Positions 26,176 through 34,800 of a DNA stretch of 64,000 bases are shown here, piece after piece. The stretch lies in contig JBALXI010000006.1 of the NCBI GenBank assembly GCA_036960605.1, positions 84,231 to 148,230 on the forward strand, written 5' to 3'. A program made the position numbers and the translations under genes. This DNA comes from Oleispira sp036960605 (GTDB lineage Bacteria > Pseudomonadota > Gammaproteobacteria > Pseudomonadales > Oceanobacteraceae). Under the pieces are notes generated by a model, which saw only the letters and a list, made by a program, of their open reading frames with translations, had not been told where the DNA came from and searched no databases. Numbering within the stretch: the stretch's first letter is position 1; each line of letters opens with the position of its first letter.

Positions 26176-26361
26176 ATGAAAAAAGAAACAGCAAATTCAA
26201 TATTAAAAGTACTCTTGCCTTTAGTCGCTATATTAATTGTTATTCTGTCGTTGATGAAAGAATCTTGGGTGCAGTTACTTATGCTGCCAATCATATTGCT
26301 AGCTTGGTACGACAGCTGTAAGCCAATTAAAAATGATGCAGAAGAAAACAAAGACTCATAA
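26176..26361 (+). CDS. Small membrane protein (61 residues)
   Basis: A lysine-bearing N-terminus is followed by two hydrophobic segments (ILKVLLPLVAILIVILSLM and VQLLMLPIILLAWYD) and a charged tail (NDAEENKDS). It starts 3 bp after the LRR stop, so it is likely translated with it. No family recognised. Compact size and position at the end of the island suggest an accessory or immunity function, but nothing in the sequence proves it. The strong terminator downstream closes the transcript. Confidence 0.6.
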   Translation: MKKETANSILKVLLPLVAILIVILSLMKESWVQLLMLPIILLAWYDSCKPIKNDAEENKDS

Positions 26362-26398
26362 GTAAGATCCATAAATTAGATCCATAAGCTAGAGTCAA

Positions 26399-26439
26399 AA
26401 AAAAGCCCGTTCTCAGAAAATCTAAGAACGGGCTTTTTT
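26399..26439. terminator. Bidirectional intrinsic terminator after glyA and the island
   Basis: AAAAAAGCCCGTTCT at 26399-26413 pairs perfectly with AGAACGGGCTTTTTT at 26425-26439 across an 11-base loop. The A-run on one side and T-run on the other give a classical Rho-independent terminator in both directions, serving the minus-strand glyA and the plus-strand LRR/small membrane protein genes. Confidence 0.93.
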
Positions 26440-26490
26440 GTGCAGTATAAAAACTACTGCTACGTGTCTATAAGTAGCTTATAAACAGGC

Positions 26491-27753
26491 TTATTTATAA
26501 ACAGGCAATGTTGCGCAAAGTGCTACAACTTTCGCTTGAACTTCAGCTTCAACAGCGTCAGAAGTTCCAGTTTCTAAAGCAGCAAGAATGTCACAGATCC
26601 AGTTAGTCAGATCAATACACTCAGCTTCTTTAAAACCACGGCTTGTTACAGCAGGGCTACCGATACGCAGGCCAGAAGTAACAAAAGGAGAGCGAGGGTC
26701 GTTTGGCACAGAGTTCTTGTTCACAGTGATGTTGGCACGGCCTAGGGCTGCATCGGCATCTTTACCTGTGTATTCCTTATCAATAAGGTCTACTAGGAAC
26801 AAGTGATCGTCAGTACCGCCAGAAACAACCTTAATGCCACGGCTGATGAAAGTCTCTGCCATTGCTTGAGCGTTCTTAACAACCTGAGTTTGGTAAGCAA
26901 CATAATCGTCAGCCATCGCTTCTTTGAAACAAACCGCTTTAGCAGCGATTACGTGCATCAAAGGGCCACCTTGAGATTCAGGGAATACAGCAAAGTTAAG
27001 CTTCTTGTTTAGCGCTTCGTCGTCATTGGCTAAGATCAAGCCGCCACGTGGGCCACGTAGAGTCTTGTGAGTTGTAGTAGTAACAACATCAGCAATGCCA
27101 ACAGGAGATGGGTAAACGCCTGCAGCCACTAAGCCTGCAACGTGTGCCATATCAACGAATAAGAAAGCACCGACCATGTCCGCGATATCACGGAAACGCT
27201 GCCAATCAACAATACGGCTATAAGCAGAGAAACCGGCAACGATCATTTTTGGCTTATGTTCTTTCGCCAACGCTTCAACTTGATCGTAATCGATCTCGCC
27301 AGTCGTTGTGTTCAAACCATACTGAACGGCGTTATAGATACGGCCAGAGAAGGATACAGAAGCACCGTGAGTCAAGTGACCACCGTGGGCAAGGCTCATA
27401 CCTAAAATGGTATCGCCAGGCTTACAAAGCGCCATGTAAACCGCGCCGTTGGCTTGTGAACCAGAGTGTGGCTGAACGTTAGCGAACTTAGCGCCAAACA
27501 ATTCTTTAGCACGATCGATAGCAAGTTGCTCGATCACGTCAACGTGTTCACAACCACCGTAGTAACGCTTACCAGGGTAACCTTCAGCGTACTTGTTAGT
27601 AAGTTGAGAGCCTTGGGCTTCAATTACACGAGGGCTAGTATAGTTTTCAGAAGCGATAAGCTCGATGTGGTGTTCTTGACGAGCGTCTTCTGCTTTCATT
27701 GCTTCCCATAAAACTGGGTCGAAGTCGGCAATATTCATATCACGGCTAAACAT
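26491..27753 (-). CDS. glyA: Serine hydroxymethyltransferase
   Basis: GlyA interconverts serine and glycine, charging tetrahydrofolate with a one-carbon unit. The 420-residue PLP enzyme shows HIELIASENYTSPRVIEAQG, NKYAEGYPGKRYYGGCEHVD, QPHSGSQANGAVY and the PLP-lysine motif VVTTTTHKTLRGPRGGLI. GAGGAA precedes the ATG. In related gammaproteobacteria glyA lies next to nrdR and the rib block; here it faces the same way but is 16.6 kb away, separated by the lipase, proline and effector-like regions. Confidence 0.97.
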   Translation of the reverse strand: MFSRDMNIADFDPVLWEAMKAEDARQEHHIELIASENYTSPRVIEAQGSQLTNKYAEGYPGKRYYGGCEHVDVIEQLAIDRAKELFGAKFANVQPHSGSQANGAVYMALCKPGDTILGMSLAHGGHLTHGASVSFSGRIYNAVQYGLNTTTGEIDYDQVEALAKEHKPKMIVAGFSAYSRIVDWQRFRDIADMVGAFLFVDMAHVAGLVAAGVYPSPVGIADVVTTTTHKTLRGPRGGLILANDDEALNKKLNFAVFPESQGGPLMHVIAAKAVCFKEAMADDYVAYQTQVVKNAQAMAETFISRGIKVVSGGTDDHLFLVDLIDKEYTGKDADAALGRANITVNKNSVPNDPRSPFVTSGLRIGSPAVTSRGFKEAECIDLTNWICDILAALETGTSDAVEAEVQAKVVALCATLPVYK

Positions 27754-28054
27754 ACGGAGATTCCTCGTATAAGGGTTCTGATGTAATCATATAAGATGAT
27801 TTATGGGCGGCATTCTACATTAAAGTTCCAGTACTGACACTTGAAAAGCTGTCATTAACAGCATGACTGTTCTTCAAGTTGGAGAATCTTTATGAAAAAA
27901 GAACTAACCTGATTAAGTGGTTAGGATTTCAATCCAATATTATGGCCTTTTTCTCGCTTCTAACGTTGAGCCAGTAACAATAAATAACCTTACCTTGTCA
28001 TAAGTCAGCCTAAGTGCACTGTGAATAAAGGCGCTTAAAGCCTATGCTGAATGG
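27754..28054. promoter_or_regulatory. Divergent upstream region between glyA and the haem lipoprotein gene
   Basis: The gap holds the glyA leader on the minus strand and the promoter region of the 816-codon gene on the plus strand. A mini-ORF with a good ribosome site (GGAGA) starts at 27892 and encodes only MKKELT before TGA at 27912; it could be a leader peptide or chance. No riboswitch or long dyad was recognised. Confidence 0.4.
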
Positions 28055-30505
28055 ATGTCTTTAAATTATTTTTTGCCTATGAAGCTTAGTCTACTCATTT
28101 TCATCATGCTGGCACTTGCGGCTTGCGATGCGACGCCTCCGCAATATGACGGTGAGCTAACGTCTCATGAAGGCGATGCCTTGCCGTTAGATAGTGGTGC
28201 AGAGAGCATTTGTGCGGATGATTTACTGTGGTTTGAAGAAACCCTGTGGCAGCCGGTGATTCTGGAAACCTGTATCAATTGCCATCGTGCGGGTGATTTA
28301 GCCTCAACGACCTCCTTAGTATTCGATCCTGTCAGCTCAGCGAATAGTTTTTCTCGCCTAGTTAATTACTCCAGTGAGAGTGAGCGCGCCCAATGGTTGT
28401 TAGATAAGCCAACAGGGGCAATCATTCATGGCGGTGGCCAAAACTTCACCACCGACTCTGCACAGTACCAAGCGTTAGTGAATTGGCTGGCCCGCCAAGA
28501 TCAATTAGGTTCGTGCCAAGGGGAAACGAAAGATCTCTGGCAAGGTATCAATCTTTTATCTTCTCAGGAAACGTTACGCAAAGCCGCGATATTAATGGCT
28601 GGGCGTTTGCCTACCACTGCCGAAGAAACGCAATTACAGCAAGAGGGGGATGACAGTTTAAAGCTGATGATTCGCCAGCTGATGGTTGGGGATAAGTTTC
28701 AGAGCTTTGTCGAAGAAGGCGCTAACAGTCAGTTTTTAACCGATAAGTGGAATAATCAGCGTACACCAGGATTAGACCTTATTTATGAAGGCGGACGTTT
28801 CCCCAACGTTGAAAGCCGTTTAGGCCCTTTGCAAGTCGCAGTTGATAATGCCGTCGATGAGGCTGCTCGTACATTAGCGCAGCAAGCATTTGGTGAGGCT
28901 TGGTTAAATACCAATTATGGTCTGTCGAAAGCGCCGTTAAAATTGGTGTCTTCTATTGTGTTATTAGAGCGCTCTTATAGTGAAGTACTGACCGCCAACT
29001 ATGTGATGGTGAATCCTTATACCAATGATGTTTATCAAACCGGTTTAAGCTTCGCTGATAATAATGATAAAGACGCATGGCAGCCGGGGCGTATTACCGA
29101 CGGTTATCTTAACGGCGATATTCCCCACGCCGGTATTCTTACTGACATTATGTGGCTGGCGCGTTATCCCTCAACCGATACCAACCGTAATCGGGCGCGA
29201 GCACGCTGGGCGTATTACTTTTTCTTAGGTGTTGATATCGAAGGAACAGCGACTCGGCCAACCGATGCTGCCGCCTTGATGGATACCAACAACCCAACGC
29301 TCAATAATCCTGCCTGTACGGTGTGCCATATTGTGATGGACCCGGTGGCTGGGGCATTTCAGAATTTTGGCGATAGTGGCCATTATCGCGATAGCTGGGG
29401 AGGCAATGAAGCGTTACCGGATAGCTATAAAAACTCAGATTTATTTACCCTAGGCGACCATTGGTATAGCGATATGCTGCGTCCTGGTTTTAATAATACC
29501 AATATGTCGAACAGTAATAATGATGCCAGTTTGCGTTGGTTAGCGTTTGAAATGACTGCCGATGAACGCTTTGCCACCGGCACGGTAAAATTTTGGTGGC
29601 CGGCTATTTACGGCAATGAACTTTTAATCGTCCCGACGGCGGTTGATGATGCTGATTATCAACAGAAGTTGGCAGCTTATAATGCCCAGCAAAGCTTGGT
29701 CGAAAATTTTGCTAATACGTTTCGTTTAGGAACCGCAGGCACGGCGACGAACGGTTCATTAAATTTAAAAGATTTGTTTATAGAAATGATGGTAGCCGAA
29801 CCTTTTCGAGCATTGAGTTTTGAAGAAGCAGCGCCAGAGGTGATACCAGGGTTAATACCAGAGCTGTCTTCAATGGGCGTCGGGCAGTTATTAACTCCAG
29901 AGCAATTAGATCGTAAATTAGAAGCACTGGTCGGTAAGCGCTGGCAGCATATTTGGGATGAAAATAATATTCAGCTATTGCGCGATTATTATGGTCTGTT
30001 CGGAGGCATCGATAGCGACAGTATTAATGAACGAGCAACCGAGTTAAATACCTTGATGTCAGCGGTTGCTGGGCGCATGTCACAAGAGCTGCCGTGTCGG
30101 GTCGTGATTGATGAATTCGAACAAGATAAAGCTCAGCGTTTATTATTTAATTTGGTCGACATCAGTGATACGCCTACTTTAAATAACACAGCGGTGCGTA
30201 ATCAGATTAATCAACTGATCGCTCGCTTGTGGGGCAGTCAGGTGCATACTGATTTGGCGGTTGAGCAAGAACAGGCTTATCAATTATTCAATGCGGTTTG
30301 GCAAGATCGAGTCGCTAACGCACCCAGTATTTGGCTTTATCATAATGATGAAACGGATGGCCCGAATGCCGGTGATGATGACGAATTTTGTGTGCTAGAT
30401 TGGGAAAATGACCAAGCCTTACGCCATGATGAGCATCATACAGTGCGGACTTGGATGGCGTTATTAACGTACTTGCTAAGTGACTTCTCCATCTTATATG
30501 AGTAA
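28055..30505 (+). CDS. Lipoprotein with two CxxCH haem motifs (planctomycete-type cytochrome-like)
   Basis: The 816-residue protein has a lipoprotein signal (LLIFIMLALAAC), so it is probably anchored to the outer membrane. CINCH near residue 72 (ETCINCHRAGD) and CTVCH near residue 425 (NPACTVCHIVMDPVAGAFQN) are c-type haem attachment motifs. The layout, with KAAILMAGRLPTTAEE between them, recalls the DUF1549/DUF1588/DUF1592 families common in planctomycetes. The function is unknown and probably redox or extracellular. An alternative start is the ATG at 28079, just before the signal sequence. It is followed after 30 bp by a DUF1501-type gene with which it probably forms a unit. Confidence 0.72.
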   Translation: MSLNYFLPMKLSLLIFIMLALAACDATPPQYDGELTSHEGDALPLDSGAESICADDLLWFEETLWQPVILETCINCHRAGDLASTTSLVFDPVSSANSFSRLVNYSSESERAQWLLDKPTGAIIHGGGQNFTTDSAQYQALVNWLARQDQLGSCQGETKDLWQGINLLSSQETLRKAAILMAGRLPTTAEETQLQQEGDDSLKLMIRQLMVGDKFQSFVEEGANSQFLTDKWNNQRTPGLDLIYEGGRFPNVESRLGPLQVAVDNAVDEAARTLAQQAFGEAWLNTNYGLSKAPLKLVSSIVLLERSYSEVLTANYVMVNPYTNDVYQTGLSFADNNDKDAWQPGRITDGYLNGDIPHAGILTDIMWLARYPSTDTNRNRARARWAYYFFLGVDIEGTATRPTDAAALMDTNNPTLNNPACTVCHIVMDPVAGAFQNFGDSGHYRDSWGGNEALPDSYKNSDLFTLGDHWYSDMLRPGFNNTNMSNSNNDASLRWLAFEMTADERFATGTVKFWWPAIYGNELLIVPTAVDDADYQQKLAAYNAQQSLVENFANTFRLGTAGTATNGSLNLKDLFIEMMVAEPFRALSFEEAAPEVIPGLIPELSSMGVGQLLTPEQLDRKLEALVGKRWQHIWDENNIQLLRDYYGLFGGIDSDSINERATELNTLMSAVAGRMSQELPCRVVIDEFEQDKAQRLLFNLVDISDTPTLNNTAVRNQINQLIARLWGSQVHTDLAVEQEQAYQLFNAVWQDRVANAPSIWLYHNDETDGPNAGDDDEFCVLDWENDQALRHDEHHTVRTWMALLTYLLSDFSILYE

Positions 30506-30535
30506 GGACGATTGCATGACAAAGGTCGATATTAA

Positions 30536-31858
30536 ATGATGAAGCGACGCAGTTTTTTGCAATTAATGGCCGGCGCAGGACTCACTTCAACCCTGCCTTC
30601 ATTAATGCTGCCTGCCCATCAAGCACACGCGGCCGATCCGTTAGCAGAGATAACGCCTTATAGCGGTGACTTCTATGTCTTAATCGATGCCGAAGGCGGC
30701 TGGGATGTAACGAGTTTTTGTGACCCTAAACAGAATGCCGATATTAATAAATGGGCTTTAACAGATACGACAAAAACAATTTCAGGCTCACCGATTCAAT
30801 ACGCGCCGTTTGCTCATAACGAACGCTTTTTTACTCAGCATCATAATGACATGCTGGTGGTAAATGGTATTGATGCACAAACCAATGCGCATCAAGCAGG
30901 ACGTCGACATAATTGGAGTGGCCGTTTGGCGGAAGGCTATCCTTCTTTCGCCGCATTGGTCGCGGCGATTAAGGCACCCGAATTGCCTTTAGCCTACATT
31001 AGTAACGGCAGCTATAACCAAACCGCCGATCTTTTAACCTATACCTTGATGCAAGATCCAAGTGCTTTGAATAAGCTGGTTTATCAAGATCAGTTTTTAG
31101 ATTTTGATCCAGAAACTGATGATTTAGCGCGTTTTTATCATCGTAAAAATACCCGCGATATTATTGCTCAATACCAGCAACAACGGTTAGATCGTTTACA
31201 AGCTCAGACAAGTCTTGCCAGCCGGTTAGAAAAATCAATTTCTCAATTTGCCTCGGCTAAAAATGGCCAACCTTTATTGGATCGATTAGCCGCCAATATT
31301 CCCACAGCTTTGGTCGATAATTTTGATAATGATGGCGAATGGAATCCGTTATTACGCCAAGCGCAAATCGCACTAGCCGCGTATAAGTCGGGCTTGTGCG
31401 TCAGCTGTGATTTAGTTTCGTGGGGGTTTGATACCCATGCCAATCATGATATTGATCAGGGCACGGCAATGCGCCGCTTGCAAAACGGCATTGAGTTTTT
31501 GTGGGCTGAAGCAGAGCGCCAAGGTATCGCGCATAAATTAAAAGTATTAGTCTCTTCCGACTTTGGCCGTACGCCAGAATATAATGACGGCCAAGGAAAA
31601 GATCATTGGCCCATTGGCAGTGCGGTATTTATGCAGAAAAATGCGAGCTGGGCTAATCGAGTGATCGGCAGTACCAGTGCCGACCATGCAGCACTGGCAA
31701 TTGATCCGCTGAGTTTTCAGGCCAATGCTGGTGGCATTGTATTGCAGCCCAAAGATATACAGCAGAGCATGAGAAAGTTAGCAGGTATTGATCAGCATCC
31801 TTTAAGTTTACAGTTTCCTTTAGGCGCTGAGGATATGGATTTCTTTTCTAGCAATTAG
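30536..31858 (+). CDS. Tat-exported DUF1501-type protein
   Basis: The N-terminus MMKRRSFLQLMAGAGLTSTL has a twin-arginine-like motif (KRRSFLQ), and cleavage is likely after HQAHA, so the folded protein is exported. The 440-residue body fits DUF1501, an alkaline-phosphatase-superfamily-like group: GGWDVTSFCDP, VVNGIDAQTNAHQAGRRHNW, SWGFDTHANHD and LVSSDFGRTPEYNDGQGKDH. Genes of this group usually pair with a DUF1800- or DUF1592-type partner, here the upstream haem-motif lipoprotein. The biochemical activity is unknown. The 3' end overlaps the convergent GGDEF/EAL gene by 11 bp. Confidence 0.8.
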   Translation: MMKRRSFLQLMAGAGLTSTLPSLMLPAHQAHAADPLAEITPYSGDFYVLIDAEGGWDVTSFCDPKQNADINKWALTDTTKTISGSPIQYAPFAHNERFFTQHHNDMLVVNGIDAQTNAHQAGRRHNWSGRLAEGYPSFAALVAAIKAPELPLAYISNGSYNQTADLLTYTLMQDPSALNKLVYQDQFLDFDPETDDLARFYHRKNTRDIIAQYQQQRLDRLQAQTSLASRLEKSISQFASAKNGQPLLDRLAANIPTALVDNFDNDGEWNPLLRQAQIALAAYKSGLCVSCDLVSWGFDTHANHDIDQGTAMRRLQNGIEFLWAEAERQGIAHKLKVLVSSDFGRTPEYNDGQGKDHWPIGSAVFMQKNASWANRVIGSTSADHAALAIDPLSFQANAGGIVLQPKDIQQSMRKLAGIDQHPLSLQFPLGAEDMDFFSSN

Positions 31859-34800
31859 TTTGTCGGTTGTTTTTAATATTATCGATGAGCGTTTTGGCAG
31901 GTACCGGTTTACTGAAATAAAACCCTTGTACTTCTTCACAATCAATTTGCTGTAAAAACTCCAGCTGCTCTTTTGTTTCAACGCCCTCAGCAATAACTCC
32001 CAAGCCTAAGTTATGCGCCATAGAAATAATGGTTCGAGTGATCTGTGCATCATCATTATTTTGAGGTAAATTTTGAATAAAGCTTTGGTCAATTTTTAGC
32101 GTATCAACAGGGAACTGTTTTAAATAGTTCAAGGAAGAATAACCGGTACCAAAATCATCAATAGCCATTCTCACGCCCATCGCACGTAATCGATTCAATA
32201 CGTCTAAGGTATGCTCCAAATCATCAATTAATATACTTTCGGTGAGCTCTAATTCAAGTTGGTTAGGATCTATCAGGCTCTCTGCAATAACTTCTTGTAC
32301 CAAATCAATAAAACCAGGTTGTTTAAACTGGCGAGCAGAAACATTAATAGCAATACGATCAACGGCAATGTTGTTCTTCTGCCATTCAGCCATATCACGA
32401 CAAGCTTGGCGCAGCACCCATTCACCGATAGGAATGATGAGCCCAGTATCTTCGATAATAGGAATGAAATGGCCTGGCGGAATCATGCCTTTGGTATCGT
32501 GGTGCCAGCGCAATAAAGCTTCCACGCCCTGCATACTGCAGTCAGCGGCAGCGTATTGCGGCTGGTAATAGAGTTCTAATTCACCGCGATCAATGGCATG
32601 GCGCAGATCGTTTTCCATCTCCAGTAAATCAACTGCTTTTTTATTCATCTGCTCATCAAAAAACTGCACATTATTACGGCCGCCATCTTTCGCGTGATAC
32701 ATGGCCATATCTGAATTTTTTAATAATTCGGTAACGGTTTGCCCATCATGAGGGAAAATGGCGATGCCGATGCTGCCGGTTAAGAACAGCTCTCTTTGTT
32801 CAATAAAGAAAGGTTGCTGCAAGGCATGCAATATTCGCTCGCCCACTTTAACAGCGGTATTGGCGGCACTGTCTGCATCTTTTTGATCAGTAATTGCAAT
32901 GGTGAATTCATCACCGCTCATGCGCGATACTAAGTCTTGTTTTTTTATACAATTTTGTAAGCGTGTAGCGACTTCTTTTAAGACGCGATCACCGGCAGGG
33001 TGCCCCATGGTATCGTTAATCGGTTTAAAGCGATCCAGATCTAAAAAGAGAACAGCAATATGAGTATTGGTTTGGCGTGCGGCAACCACCATCTGATCTA
33101 AACGTTCATGCATCTGACTACGATTGGGCAATCCTGTTAAAGGATCAAAATAGGCAAGTTTATGAATGCGACTCTCAATGACTTTACGCTCAGTAATATC
33201 AGAGATAATGATAATTAAATTTTGAACCTTACCTGAGCGATTAAGGGTGGCACTTATTCCTGTCCAGCTAACACGTTCCTCGCCGTTTTTACGTAGGTAA
33301 TGAACTTCACCTTGCCAGTAGCTATCTTGTAAGACAGCTTGGCCAACTTCGGCATAAAACTCGCGGCCATGAAATTTTTGATTGATAATATCATCAGGGC
33401 GTAAACCGCGAACTTCTTCTAAAGAGAATTGAGAGCCTTCAAAAAATGCAGGGTTCGCGTTAATAACGTATCCCTTGTTATCAGTTACCAAAATAGCTTC
33501 GGTACTGTTATCAAATACTTGGCCGGCTAACAATAATTCACGTTCAATCTGGCGTGCTTCGGTGACGTTGCGCACAATGCCAAAGATGCCTTCAAGCTTT
33601 TTGTTCTCATCCCAGAGATAGCTCGCCTTAACTTCAATGATCAGTTCTTGGCCACCCTTGCAGGTGGCCTTCATGTCAATTTTGAAAATAGCATCGCCGG
33701 TTTCACGGGTTGAGGTCGCCGCATTCTTTAAACCGACTCTGATACGCTGCTCAATTTTCTTTAAATCACCGCGCGAGAAAACACCATTAACCGCTCCACG
33801 ATAAATCTCATCAGGCTTATAGCCAAGCATTGAAAAAATAGAAGAGCTGATAAAGGTGAAGTTCAATTGATTATCGATCGACCAAATAACATCGGTCACA
33901 TTTTCAGCCAATAAACGATAGCGGCGTTCATTTTCGACCAATTCTATTTGCGCTTCTTCTTCTTCGGTGACATCACGCACAGAGCTAATGTAGCGACAGA
34001 CATAGCCTTTATCATCAAAATCAAATGGGGTATTGGTGAAGCGAATAATGCGCCAGTGATTATTGCTATCTTTTACTCGGCAAGTTTCAAGTATAGTTTC
34101 GTTGGATTTTAAGTTGCGAGTATTGTTTATTAGCTGAGTCAGCTTGGTAGCATCGTCTGGATGAAAGGTCAGATTCCAGTCCTTCATATAAGGACCTGTT
34201 GCTGCGGGCAAGCCAAATAGTTGGTTAATGCTGCTATTACAGTATTCTACTCGCGGCTGCATTTTATCGTTAAAGGAAAGTACATAAATCATGTCGACAA
34301 TTTCGTCCATGATCTTTGCCCAAAACTGTTCTCGCTGATACAGCTCGGCTGTTGCTTTTTCGCGTTCGGTAATATCTATAAAGGTAATGAGGGCATTTTT
34401 TTCACTGCCTGCGTATAGGCTAATATTGACCCAGAGTACGAGATCTTTACCTAAAAAGTCACTGACCTTAAGTTCAAATTCGCTCCAGCTTCTGCCGTCA
34501 TCCAGAGTACTCTGGATATTCTCTTGTAACGAACTGACTTGGCGTGACATTAATTGTGGAAAGGCGTGAATTAAATGTTGCTGATTTTGAGCGTGAAATA
34601 ACTCAATAGCGGCATCATTAGCATTAACGATACGAATCGGTTCATTGCCGAACTTTTGATTGCTCGGGAGAATGATAATGCAATGAGCAATAGCGGCTTC
34701 GTCAAAGATAGCTTTATAGCGCGTACGGCTTACTTCTAATGCGCGTCGATTGATAACAGCATCTGTGACATCACGTAATAACCAAACAACACCGGATATT

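Noticed and set aside
17916..26361. A complete type VI secretion or Rhs system
   Set aside because: No VgrG, Hcp, PAAR, sheath or Rhs-core gene is present in the window; only effector-like pieces are visible.
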